A stretch of 29,773 nt of DNA, taken from Bacteroidales bacterium (GTDB lineage: Bacteria; Bacteroidota; Bacteroidia; Bacteroidales; UBA3663). This document shows, piece by piece, positions 1 to 6,429 of this stretch. Made by a program: the position numbers and the translations under genes. The DNA is taken from positions 1 to 29,773 of the forward strand of contig SFEH01000012.1 of NCBI GenBank assembly GCA_004557315.1. Reading direction: 5' to 3'. Under the pieces are notes generated by a model, which made no database searches, was not told where the DNA came from, and saw only the letters and a program-made list of their open reading frames with translations. Position 1 is the first letter of the stretch; each line of letters begins with the position of its first letter.

Positions 1-72
1 AGACCAAACAAACTATTAAATACCAATGATTTCAAAGATCTCTTATATTATGGTGTCGCTAATGCGGCATAG
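1..72 (+). CDS. Possible C-terminal end of an unidentified gene (partial at window edge)
   Basis: Frame 1 is open from the first base to a TAG at 70-72. The 23 residues end in LLYYGVANAA. The other two plus-strand frames close within the first 30 bases or so. This could be the 3' end of a gene entering from the left and converging on the TolC-type gene. Twenty-three codons are too few to identify a family, and the open frame may be chance. Confidence 0.25.
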   Translation, partial: RPNKLLNTNDFKDLLYYGVANAA

Positions 73-114
73 TACTTAATTTTTTAACGAACTATTGATG
101 TTTATTTTTTATTG

Positions 115-1479
115 TTAATTTTGATAGAGATAGGCCTCTCCGTTATAGTATCTCACGACTGCGTCCTTGATTCGGAGTTTCAGCAGCGAGTTCATTCGCT
201 CTGCCATTGCATTGAGATAAGTCTGCGATGCCGTCTGGAACTCTATTGCCGAGAGCAGTCCGTTTTCATACTGCTTGGTGCTGAGCTCGAAAGCTTCCTT
301 CTGCACCTCTGCCAGTCGGTCGGCTTGGCGGAACTCTGCCTGTGCGCCATCGCGGTCGCTCACTGCTCTCACCACCTCGTTCTCTATGTCGCGCATCTTC
401 TGGTCATATTCGGCTTCGGCACGTCTCAATGCGTTCTTCTTGTTCTGCAACGATGTGCGACGGCGGAACTGGTCGAAGATCGGGACGTTGAGCGAAAGTT
501 GAATAAATTCACCTCCATTGTTGCGGAACTGTTCGCTGAACGATACTGCCTTGTATCCCTCTTTTCCAGGATATGTATAATAGGTTGTTGACCATCCTGC
601 ATAGAATGCCAAAGTTGGCGAATAGGCTCCGCGTGCGCTTTTGAGGTCGAGCTTTGCCTTGCGTCGGTTCATTGTGGCAATCTCTGCCGAAGGGAGCTGG
701 TGCTTTGCCTGTTCCGAGAGTTCCGATGCCACCACTGGTATGAGCAAAGGCTCAGTCACGTCGTGTACTATGTTCAGCTCGTCTCTCACTGGCCAGAACA
801 TCACGTCCTTCAATGTCAGCGTTGCCTGTTCCTTCTGGTTGTGAGCCGTGGTGCGCTTGTATTCTTTCTGTGCCATCTCCGATTCCATCTGCACCACATC
901 GGCGTGACTCTTCTGTCCGAGTTCCTCCTGTCGCTTCGCACGTTCGAGAGCCGTCTGTGCTGTCAACACCTGTTCGGCAAGCACCTCCTCGAGCTTCGTG
1001 TAGTAGATCACGTTGTAGTAAGCCTCCATCGTCGCGAGGCAGATCTCATCGCGCGTCTGCTGTTCCTTGCTCACACCCATCCTTGCTGCCGTCTTCGCCA
1101 TCCTCATGTTGTTGACCGACTGGAATCCGTCGAAGAGCGTGAAACCTGCGTTGGCACTGTAGCCGTTGTAGAAGGTCGTCACATTATTATATGTATTGGT
1201 CTCTGGATCGAGGTTTCGTCCATATTGGTTATAGGCGTAAGTCTGTGCCGAAATCTCTGGCGTGAACACCTTCATGATGGCCTGTCGGCGAAGCCACTGC
1301 TCATCGTTGCGGTCGGCTGCCTCAATCCTCATCTTGGTCGAGTTGCTGACAGCATATTCCATACATTCGCGCAATGTCATGGTCTTTGCCTGTCCTGCCT
1401 CCTGTGCCTCTGCCAATGAGGGAAGCATCCAAGCCACTACCAAGGCTGCTAGCAACGAGTTTCTCTTGTTTTGTTTCAT
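115..1479 (-). CDS. TolC-family outer membrane efflux protein
   Basis: 454 residues with an N-terminal signal peptide (basic MKQNKR, hydrophobic core, likely cleavage after AEA near residue 25). The mature part has the outer membrane efflux protein layout: two similar halves rich in long amphipathic helices with heptad Ala/Glu/Gln patterns, and beta-strand stretches such as the FDGFQSVNNMRMAKTA and FDQFRRRTSLQNKKNALRRA regions, which are the usual strand-to-helix transitions. Family members form trimeric channels across the outer membrane and periplasm for RND, ABC or MFS exporters. No pump or adaptor gene is adjacent here, so the partner and the exported substrate cannot be inferred. The ATG at 1477-1479 is the natural start because it begins the signal peptide. 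The upstream spacer is shared with a divergent hydrolase gene and holds a palindrome pair that may control one or both. Confidence 0.93.
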   Translation of the reverse strand: MKQNKRNSLLAALVVAWMLPSLAEAQEAGQAKTMTLRECMEYAVSNSTKMRIEAADRNDEQWLRRQAIMKVFTPEISAQTYAYNQYGRNLDPETNTYNNVTTFYNGYSANAGFTLFDGFQSVNNMRMAKTAARMGVSKEQQTRDEICLATMEAYYNVIYYTKLEEVLAEQVLTAQTALERAKRQEELGQKSHADVVQMESEMAQKEYKRTTAHNQKEQATLTLKDVMFWPVRDELNIVHDVTEPLLIPVVASELSEQAKHQLPSAEIATMNRRKAKLDLKSARGAYSPTLAFYAGWSTTYYTYPGKEGYKAVSFSEQFRNNGGEFIQLSLNVPIFDQFRRRTSLQNKKNALRRAEAEYDQKMRDIENEVVRAVSDRDGAQAEFRQADRLAEVQKEAFELSTKQYENGLLSAIEFQTASQTYLNAMAERMNSLLKLRIKDAVVRYYNGEAYLYQN

Positions 1480-1598
1480 ATTCCTTGTTTTTTCAATTTT
1501 TTCAATTTACATTCTATACTAATCTATATGCATAAGGTGTGCCAAACTATATATATCACTGATTATCAATATATTCAAAATTTAGTCCATGTGTAAAA

Positions 1599-1638
1599 GT
1601 GTAAAAAATCTTTACACGACATGTAAAAAGACTTTACA
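1599..1638. promoter_or_regulatory. Pair of perfect palindromes, candidate operators
   Basis: Two palindromes with the same architecture lie side by side. GTGTAAA-N5-TTTACAC is at 1599-1617 and TGTAAA-N5-TTTACA at 1622-1638. Their centres are 22 bases apart, about two helical turns. A half site GTGTAAA lies just upstream at 1591. They sit between the divergent TolC-type and hydrolase genes, ahead of the hydrolase promoter. Repeated symmetric sites with a fixed 5-base spacer are what a dimeric helix-turn-helix regulator would bind. The regulator is unknown. Confidence 0.55.
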
Positions 1639-1652
1639 ACGTCCGAAAAATG

Positions 1653-1684
1653 TTTGGCAGTTTGGCTAATAATACTTAACTTTG
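1653..1684 (+). promoter_or_regulatory. Bacteroidetes-type promoter for the FAH-family gene
   Basis: TTTG at 1653-1656, a 20-base spacer and TAACTTTG at 1677-1684 match the Bacteroidetes sigma-ABfr consensus TTTG-N(about 19-21)-TAnnTTTG. Transcription would begin near 1690 and leave a leader of about 20 bases before the ATG at 1709. Confidence 0.7.
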
Positions 1685-1708
1685 CCCCCGAAAACAAAAC
1701 TTAAGAAT

Positions 1709-2368
1709 ATGAAGATTATCTGCGTTGGCATGAACTATGCCGAACATAACAAGGAACTGAACCATAGCATTGGCGAGGTGAATGGCATCGAGGGCAATCC
1801 CACTCTTTTCCTCAAGCCCGATACCGCCATTGGCAAGGAAGGCTGGCCTTTCTTTGTACCTGAATTCAGCAATCAGGTTGAATATGAGACCGAAGTGGTG
1901 GTGCGCATCTCGCGCCTCGGCCGCTGCATCCCCACACGCTTCGCCCATCGCTATTATAATGAGATCACGCTCGGCATTGATTTCACTGCACGCGACCTGC
2001 AAAGGGAACTGAAGTCGAAAGGCCTGCCTTGGGAGATTGCCAAGGGCTTCGATGGCAGTGCTGCCGTCGGACGTTTCGTCAAGCTTGAAGATCTCGGCAT
2101 CGCCACCGAACAGCATCCTGAGGGCAAGTCTATCCAGGACCTCCATTTCGAGATGCGCCTCAACGACGAGGTGCGTCAGGTGGGTCATACTGCCGACATG
2201 CTCCACACCATCGACGAGATTGTAAGCTATGCCAGCCGCTTCTTTATGCTCAAGATTGGCGACCTCATCTTCACTGGCACTCCTAAAGGCGTGGGTACAG
2301 TCAAGGAAGGCGACATCATTAAGGCTTCGCTCGAAGGTCAAGAACTGCTGAGTTGCAAGATAAAATAA
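1709..2368 (+). CDS. Fumarylacetoacetate hydrolase family protein
   Basis: 219 residues counted from the ATG at 1709. An in-frame TTG at 1682 overlaps the promoter -7 box and is rejected. The size is that of single-domain FAH-fold enzymes such as human FAHD1 and bacterial 2-hydroxyhepta-2,4-diene-1,7-dioate isomerase relatives. Metal ligands expected in the family are visible: the paired Glu in VEYETEVVVRI and the Asp in GIDFTARDLQ, followed by the conserved Lys in AKGFDGSAAVG. The C-terminal GDLIFTGTPKGVGTVKEGD block is the family's most recognisable signature. Members cleave or isomerise 2-oxo acids or decarboxylate oxaloacetate using Mg or Mn in the cytoplasm. No catabolic neighbours are present, so the substrate is open. 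Confidence 0.9.
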   Translation: MKIICVGMNYAEHNKELNHSIGEVNGIEGNPTLFLKPDTAIGKEGWPFFVPEFSNQVEYETEVVVRISRLGRCIPTRFAHRYYNEITLGIDFTARDLQRELKSKGLPWEIAKGFDGSAAVGRFVKLEDLGIATEQHPEGKSIQDLHFEMRLNDEVRQVGHTADMLHTIDEIVSYASRFFMLKIGDLIFTGTPKGVGTVKEGDIIKASLEGQELLSCKIK

Positions 2369-2377
2369 GAAACTTTA

Positions 2378-2655
2378 GGAAGATAAGGAAGATAAAGAAG
2401 ATAAAGAAGTTAAAGGAGATAAAGACAAATGATGTTAGTCTTTTGTAATATCTTACTTTATCTTCAAACATTATTTACAACAATGCTGCTATTGTCTTTA
2501 TCTTCTTTATCTTACTTTATCTTCAAACATTATTTACGACAATGCTGCTATTGTCTTTATCTTCTTTATCTTACTTTATCTTCAAACATTATTTACGACA
2601 ATGCTGCTATTGTCTTTAACTTCTTTATCTTCCTTATCTCCTTTATCTTCTTTAT
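2378..2655. repeat. Iteron inverted repeat A, arms of GAAGATAAA-type 9-mers
   Basis: The spacer between the FAH-family gene and the symporter is filled by a large imperfect palindrome. The left arm (2378-2427) is a purine-rich run of 9-base units such as GAAGATAAA, GAAGTTAAA and GGAGATAAA. The right arm (about 2610-2655) is the pyrimidine-rich complement. The longest perfect match is 18 bases, 2398-2415 against 2614-2631. Between the arms lie three 59-base tandem repeats. Related elements occur at about 6.1, 8.5, 18.7 and 29.3 kb. No open frame of convincing composition lies here. Confidence 0.8.
2451..2627. repeat. Three 59-base tandem repeats in the loop of element A
   Basis: Copies at 2451-2509, 2510-2568 and 2569-2627 are nearly identical. 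They differ at single positions such as AAC/GAC before AATGCTGCT and ATC/AAC near the 3' end of the last copy. Copies two and three each contain the hairpin GACAAT-GCTGCT-ATTGTC (2538-2555 and 2597-2614). The same stem with a different 6-base loop occurs in element D at 18677-18694. Confidence 0.9.
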
Positions 2656-2699
2656 ATCCATTAACTTCTTTATCTCCATTAACTTCCCCATAACAACCT

Positions 2700-3860
2700 A
2701 TGTCCCGCATCCCTCTCCTCCTCCGCATCCTCATTGCCATTGCCCTCGGCATTGCACTTGGCTTCGTAATGCCCGAAGTCGGCGTGCGTGTCTTCAACAC
2801 GTTCAACAGCGTCTTCGCCCAGTTGCTCAACTTCCTCATTCCGCTCATCATCGTCGGACTGGTCACGTCGGCCATTGCCGATGTGGGACGAGGTGCAGGC
2901 AAGATGCTTGCCATCACTGCAGGCACGGCTTATCTTGCCACCGTCCTCTCTGGACTCTTCTCCTACGGCTGCAGCGTGTCGCTCTTCCCGAGTCTCATCG
3001 AGACCGGAACGAGTCAGCTGCTTTCGTCCGAAGGCGATAAGTTCCCAGCATTCTTCACCATCGAGATCCCTGCCGTCATGAGCGTGATGTCGGCATTGGT
3101 CAGCTCCTTCCTCCTCGGACTTGGCATTGCAGCCTTCGGTGCGAAAGTGCTGAAACAAGGGTTCGATGAGTTCAAGGACATAGTGACATTGGCGATATCA
3201 AAGGTCATCATCCCCCTCCTTCCTTTCTACATCTTCGGCCTCTTCCTCGACATGACAGCCTCTGGTTCGGTGGGAGCTGTACTCATGGCATTCCTTCAGG
3301 TCATCATCGTCATCTTCATTCTTACTGCCATTCTCCTCATCATCCAGTATTCCATTGCTGGCATCGTCACTCGCCGCAACCCCATCAAGCTGCTCACCAC
3401 CATGCTGCCAGCCTATTTCACGGCACTCGGCACCTCTTCTTCGGCTGCCACCATCCCTATCACCCTTCAGCAGACCATCAAGAACGGCGTGTCGGAAGGC
3501 GTTGCGGGCTTCGTCGTGCCTCTCTGTGCCACTATCCATCTCTCGGGTTCTACGCTCAAGATTGTGGCTTGCGCATTGGCGATCATGCTGATTGAGGGCA
3601 TCGCGTTCGACTTCCCCCTCATGCTCGGTTTCATCCTCATGCTTGGCGTCACCATGGTTGCTGCTCCTGGTGTTCCTGGCGGTGCTATCATGGCCGCATT
3701 GGGCATTCTTGACAGCATCCTCGGCTTCACGTCCGAGCAGCAAGCAATGATGATCACGCTCTATATAGCGATGGACTCATTCGGCACTGCATGCAATGTC
3801 ACAGGCGACGGAGCCATTGCTCTCATTCTCAATAAGTATTTCACAAAAGAGAAAGCCTGA
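2700..3860 (+). CDS. Dicarboxylate/amino acid:cation symporter family (GltP/SstT-like)
   Basis: 386 residues, very hydrophobic, with the layout of the DAACS family, which imports amino acids or dicarboxylates across the inner membrane with Na+ or H+. Visible landmarks are hairpin 1 with the serine-rich TSSSAATIPITL near residues 243-254, hairpin 2 with PGVPGGAI, and the last helix with D359-S-F-G-T-A-C-N366-V-T-G-D370. Aligned by eye to GltPh, D394, N401 and D405 are kept, but Arg397, which holds the acidic side chain of the substrate, is Gly362. The NMDGT sodium-site motif of helix 7 reads LSGST near residue 280. A neutral or otherwise unusual substrate, and perhaps altered ion coupling, is inferred. 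The family call is firm; glutamate specificity is not supported. The ATG at 2700 directly follows the repeat spacer and starts a membrane segment. Confidence 0.9.
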   Translation: MSRIPLLLRILIAIALGIALGFVMPEVGVRVFNTFNSVFAQLLNFLIPLIIVGLVTSAIADVGRGAGKMLAITAGTAYLATVLSGLFSYGCSVSLFPSLIETGTSQLLSSEGDKFPAFFTIEIPAVMSVMSALVSSFLLGLGIAAFGAKVLKQGFDEFKDIVTLAISKVIIPLLPFYIFGLFLDMTASGSVGAVLMAFLQVIIVIFILTAILLIIQYSIAGIVTRRNPIKLLTTMLPAYFTALGTSSSAATIPITLQQTIKNGVSEGVAGFVVPLCATIHLSGSTLKIVACALAIMLIEGIAFDFPLMLGFILMLGVTMVAAPGVPGGAIMAALGILDSILGFTSEQQAMMITLYIAMDSFGTACNVTGDGAIALILNKYFTKEKA

Positions 3861-4063
3861 AACAAGCAAAATGAGGGTCAATCCTCTCGGAATAACCCTC
3901 ATACCATAACGATTGACTAAGTGTAACAATTGCTGCCTGTGATTGTTATTAATGAATGACATTGAGATCCACATAAGCTATGCAATTCAATCTGATGATC
4001 CCAACTCATAGTCTGGTTTTGCTCAGACTTTTGCCAGTTCATCATTGCATAGACAAAGTAATT
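3860..4063 (-). ncRNA. Candidate structured small RNA in the symporter/umuC convergent gap
   Basis: The 406-base gap between the symporter and umuC has no convincing gene. It holds a coherent minus-strand unit. A TAnnTTTG box (TATCTTTG, 4069-4076) would start transcription near 4063. An extended hairpin follows at 3978-4052: CTATGCAAT/ATTGCATAG (3978-3986 with 4044-4052), GATGA/TCATC (3994-3998 with 4039-4043) and AGTCTG/CAGACT (4010-4015 with 4024-4029), separated by internal loops. Next comes a small AACAAT/ATTGTT hairpin (about 3926-3948), then the T-tailed hairpin at 3871-3902. The product would be roughly 200 nt. I do not recognise a known family. The length and rod-like stem are loosely reminiscent of 6S RNA, but that is not claimed. 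Confidence 0.35.
3871..3902 (-). terminator. Hairpin with T-rich tail on the minus strand
   Basis: ATGAGGGT at 3871-3878 pairs with ACCCTCAT at 3895-3902 (8 bases, 16-base loop). On the minus strand the hairpin is followed by TTTGCTTGTTT, so it fits an intrinsic terminator for the candidate RNA described here. On the plus strand it lies 10 bases after the symporter stop but has no T run. Confidence 0.45.
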
Positions 4064-4068
4064 CAATG

Positions 4069-4076
4069 CAAAGATA
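4069..4076 (-). promoter_or_regulatory. -7 box TATCTTTG facing the candidate RNA
   Basis: The plus-strand bases CAAAGATA read TATCTTTG on the minus strand, the preferred Bacteroidetes -7 form also seen before several genes here. The upstream TTTG box is only approximated by TTTA at 4099-4102, with a spacing of 22. Confidence 0.4.
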
Positions 4077-4104
4077 AAGTTTTTTCTTTACATAAGTATA
4101 AACT

Positions 4105-4127
4105 AACACTTACATGTCAGTGTTTTT
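4105..4127 (+). terminator. Hairpin followed by T run
   Basis: AACACT (4105-4110) and AGTGTT (4119-4124) form a 6-base stem with an 8-base loop. The last two stem bases belong to a run of five T (4123-4127). This is the best plus-strand intrinsic terminator candidate in the gap and could stop read-through from the symporter. Confidence 0.4.
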
Positions 4128-4266
4128 CCTATTCTCGTGCATTGTTTTCACAGTTATCTCAATCAAATTTATACGTTTATCACCCGACACATCTCTAATT
4201 TCATAAATTGCAAATATAAGTATATTTTCAAAATATCATTCTTTTTTCATCTCTTTTATTGCATAT

Positions 4267-5535
4267 TTATACCTTCACCGTCAGAATACCGTCGATATCT
4301 GTAAGGTAATTCGGGCTGCGGTGTTCACACTTGACATGCCACGACTGCTGACCAGTGCCCTCGACTGCAAGGCGCAAGGTCTTGGAACCGAAGCGGTGGT
4401 TGATTTCATCCATTGCCTTCATCAGCTCCTTGCGTTCCTTGCGCTTCTGGTTTGGGTCGAACAAGTCGAGCTGAAGAGGAGATTCGGGGGTTATCTCGCT
4501 CACCACGACTCCAGTCTTCTTGTACATTATGCCAGACTGATAGATCGACTCAAGGCACTGAATGGCTGCCTTGGTTATCTCAATGGTGTCGGAGGTGGAG
4601 GTGATGAACGAGGCTGTGGCGGCATTGCCGTATTGCTTCAGATCCTCGCGGAACCTGTTGCTGCTCACAAACACCATCACCGATTTGCAGACACTCTGCT
4701 GTCCCCTCAACTTGTTCGCACAACTGGCGGCAAACGATGCCACGGAGGCCTTGAGCGAATCGAGGTCTGACACCATCTCGCCAAAGCTGCGGCTCGTGCA
4801 GATGGTCTGATTGTGCCTCACCTCGGAGGTGTCGATGCTCGATGTGCCGTTCAGTTCGAGCCATGTCTGTACCCCTGGTTTGTGCAGATTGCTCTTCACC
4901 CATGACTCGCTCTTGTCAGCAAAGACGAGCGGAGAATGAACGCCGAGATAGTTGAGCTTCTCCAACGTATGCCGCCCGATGCCCCACACGTCAGCAAGGT
5001 CGAATAGCTCAAGTGCCTTGCGTCGCTTCTCATCGGTATCGATCATGCACACACCATTATACCCCTTATACTGCTTGGCGAACTTGCTCGCCATCTTTGC
5101 CAGGGTCTTCGATGGGGCAATGCCTATGCTGACTGGAATATCGGTGCAGAGCCTGATCCGCTCCTTGACGTCGTGCATAAGCTTGACCAGATCGTGGAAG
5201 CGCTCATATCCATCGAGGTCGAGAAACGACTCGTCGATGCTGTAGTTCTCGACATGATGGATGCTTTTCCTCAAGATGCTGGTCACCCTCTGGCTCATTG
5301 CCGAATAGAGCTTCATATTGGTCGAGAACACATGCACGCCATGACGCTTGACGATGTCTTTGACCTTGAAAATCGGGTCGCCACGGTGCAAGCCACATGC
5401 CTTGGCTTCGGGTGTGAGCGCAACGATGCACCCATCGTTGTTGGAGAGCACACAGACGGGCTTGCCTTCAAGTCCAGGATGAAAGACCTTCTCGACAGAG
5501 CAGAAGAATGAGTTGCAATCGACCAGTGCGTACAT
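4267..5535 (-). CDS. umuC: Y-family DNA polymerase UmuC, catalytic subunit of DNA polymerase V
   Basis: 422 residues from the ATG at 5533-5535, the same length as E. coli UmuC. Upstream in-frame starts would overlap umuD and add unrelated residues. The palm carboxylates are in place: D6 in MYALVDCNSFF and D101-E102 in YSIDESFLDL. The SNNDGCIVAL and GIAPSKTLAKMASKFAK blocks and the helix-hairpin-helix DVWGIGRHTLEKL follow. The C-terminal part contains the little finger and a UmuC-specific tail (QLDLFDPNQKR resembles a beta-clamp binding motif). With processed UmuD the protein carries out error-prone translesion synthesis after DNA damage. The gene lies 43 bases downstream of umuD on the same strand, the usual operon order. 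Confidence 0.96.
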   Translation of the reverse strand: MYALVDCNSFFCSVEKVFHPGLEGKPVCVLSNNDGCIVALTPEAKACGLHRGDPIFKVKDIVKRHGVHVFSTNMKLYSAMSQRVTSILRKSIHHVENYSIDESFLDLDGYERFHDLVKLMHDVKERIRLCTDIPVSIGIAPSKTLAKMASKFAKQYKGYNGVCMIDTDEKRRKALELFDLADVWGIGRHTLEKLNYLGVHSPLVFADKSESWVKSNLHKPGVQTWLELNGTSSIDTSEVRHNQTICTSRSFGEMVSDLDSLKASVASFAASCANKLRGQQSVCKSVMVFVSSNRFREDLKQYGNAATASFITSTSDTIEITKAAIQCLESIYQSGIMYKKTGVVVSEITPESPLQLDLFDPNQKRKERKELMKAMDEINHRFGSKTLRLAVEGTGQQSWHVKCEHRSPNYLTDIDGILTVKV

Positions 5536-5578
5536 CGCTTTTGTTGTTGATTGATGAGCGGATCGCAAGATGTGGAAC

Positions 5579-6040
5579 TTAATTGACATGAGGCTTGTGG
5601 ATGACATAAGTGACTGTGCCCCAGACGCAGAACGAGTCTTCGTCGGTGAGCATCGTCTCTAGATAGTCGGGATTGGCTGGAACAAGATAGCCTGTTCCGT
5701 CGCGCATCACAAACCGCTTGATCACATATTCGCCATTGAGCACGCATACCGCAATCTCGTCGGGCGAAGGATTGCGCCGGCTCTTATCGACAATTACAAT
5801 GTCGCCAGAATATATGCCCGCATCGATCAGCGAATTGCCGTCAACGCGGATCAGATACGACGATTCGGGATAAGGGCAGAGCATGCGCAACAGCTCGATG
5901 CTCTCCGCTTTCTCGTCATTGTCGAGAGGCACAGGGAAGCCCGCCACGACGTTCAGGTCGAAGAACTTGACCTTGAGTTCCTTGCCCCTGCTCGCTGGAT
6001 AGGCATTGCCAATATCGTTCAATCTCTTACATTCAGCCAT
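5579..6040 (-). CDS. umuD: UmuD-type S24 peptidase, subunit of DNA polymerase V
   Basis: 153 residues. The LexA/UmuD self-cleavage fold is evident: an Ala33-Gly34 bond in VVAGFPVP for autocleavage, nucleophile Ser70 in VDGNSLIDAGIYSGD, and general base Lys108 in EYVIKRF. Spacing matches E. coli UmuD (cleavage 24/25, Ser60, Lys97) with a slightly longer N-terminal arm. There is no DNA-binding domain, which separates it from LexA and phage repressors. The Ser motif reads GNSL instead of the commoner GDSM. RecA-stimulated cleavage would yield UmuD', which joins UmuC. The gene leads the umuDC operon; its predicted leader of about 110 bases contains inverted repeat B. Confidence 0.92.
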   Translation of the reverse strand: MAECKRLNDIGNAYPASRGKELKVKFFDLNVVAGFPVPLDNDEKAESIELLRMLCPYPESSYLIRVDGNSLIDAGIYSGDIVIVDKSRRNPSPDEIAVCVLNGEYVIKRFVMRDGTGYLVPANPDYLETMLTDEDSFCVWGTVTYVIHKPHVN

Positions 6041-6062
6041 AACTCCTCAATTTGAGGTTTTG

Positions 6063-6129
6063 AGGTTGTAAGGTTATATGGTTCTTTGACAGCGCAGAGC
6101 TACCTAATAAACTTATAACCTTACAACCT
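6063..6129. repeat. Iteron inverted repeat B in the umuDC leader
   Basis: AGGTTGTAAGGTTATA at 6063-6078 is matched by its exact complement at 6114-6129 (16 bases, 35-base gap). The left arm continues outward into 8-base units TTGAGGTT, TTGAGGTT and GTAAGGTT, beginning with a small palindrome CTCAA-T-TTGAG near 6047-6057. The element is organised like those at 2.4, 18.7 and 29.3 kb, but with 8-base units of different sequence. If the promoter at 6160-6191 is real, this stem is transcribed at the 5' end of the umuDC message. Confidence 0.75.
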
Positions 6130-6159
6130 TTATAATAATTGTCATTCAAAATTTCAAGG

Positions 6160-6191
6160 CAAAGTTATAGAAACATTTTTGAAAATACAAG
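6160..6191 (-). promoter_or_regulatory. Predicted promoter of umuDC
   Basis: On the minus strand TAACTTTG (plus 6160-6167) is preceded by CTTG (plus 6188-6191) with a 20-base spacer, close to the Bacteroidetes consensus. A leader of about 110 bases would precede umuD. I could not identify an SOS box, and the Bacteroidetes LexA site is not well enough known to me to exclude one. Confidence 0.5.
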
Positions 6192-6215
6192 AGATTGATG
6201 CACAAAAATACTTGG

Positions 6216-6269
6216 CAATCTTTCAAAAAAAAAATCAATCTTTCAAAAAATAATCAATCTTTCAAAAAA
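6216..6269. repeat. Three direct repeats CAATCTTTCAAAAAA
   Basis: Identical 15-base copies lie at 6216-6230, 6236-6250 and 6255-6269 (periods 20 and 19, about two helical turns). They sit upstream of both the umuD promoter and the divergent HD-domain gene. Equal helical phasing is compatible with operator or activator sites, although the A/T richness also allows simple repeat slippage. The remainder of the 389-base gap is A/T-rich with no gene. Confidence 0.6.
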
Positions 6270-6389
6270 ATGAGTTCAACATAATATTCATTTTGTTAAA
6301 TAATTACACAAAATTTCTAAAAAGATGTTACAAAATTACTAAATCTTAAGTTTTTTTAAGCAAAATGATTATTGATTAGGAAAAAATAC

Positions 6390-6397
6390 TATCTTTG
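6390..6397 (+). promoter_or_regulatory. -7 box TATCTTTG of the HD-domain gene
   Basis: TATCTTTGC lies 33 bases before the ATG at 6430. No clear TTTG box is seen 19-21 bases upstream, so the promoter may need an activator. Confidence 0.5.
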
Positions 6398-6429
6398 CGC
6401 AACGATATGATCAACAACTACACACAGCT

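Noticed and set aside
3777..3974. 65-codon minus-strand frame overlapping the symporter 3' end
   Set aside because: It overlaps the symporter by 84 bases, has no recognisable motif, and its frame runs through the hairpin I assign to a terminator. The region is better explained as a structured RNA, although a small protein cannot be fully excluded.
3860..4266. Insertion sequence remnant or tRNA in the symporter/umuC gap
   Set aside because: No terminal inverted repeats with target duplication, no transposase fragment and no cloverleaf with a T-loop GTTC-type signature could be found by eye.
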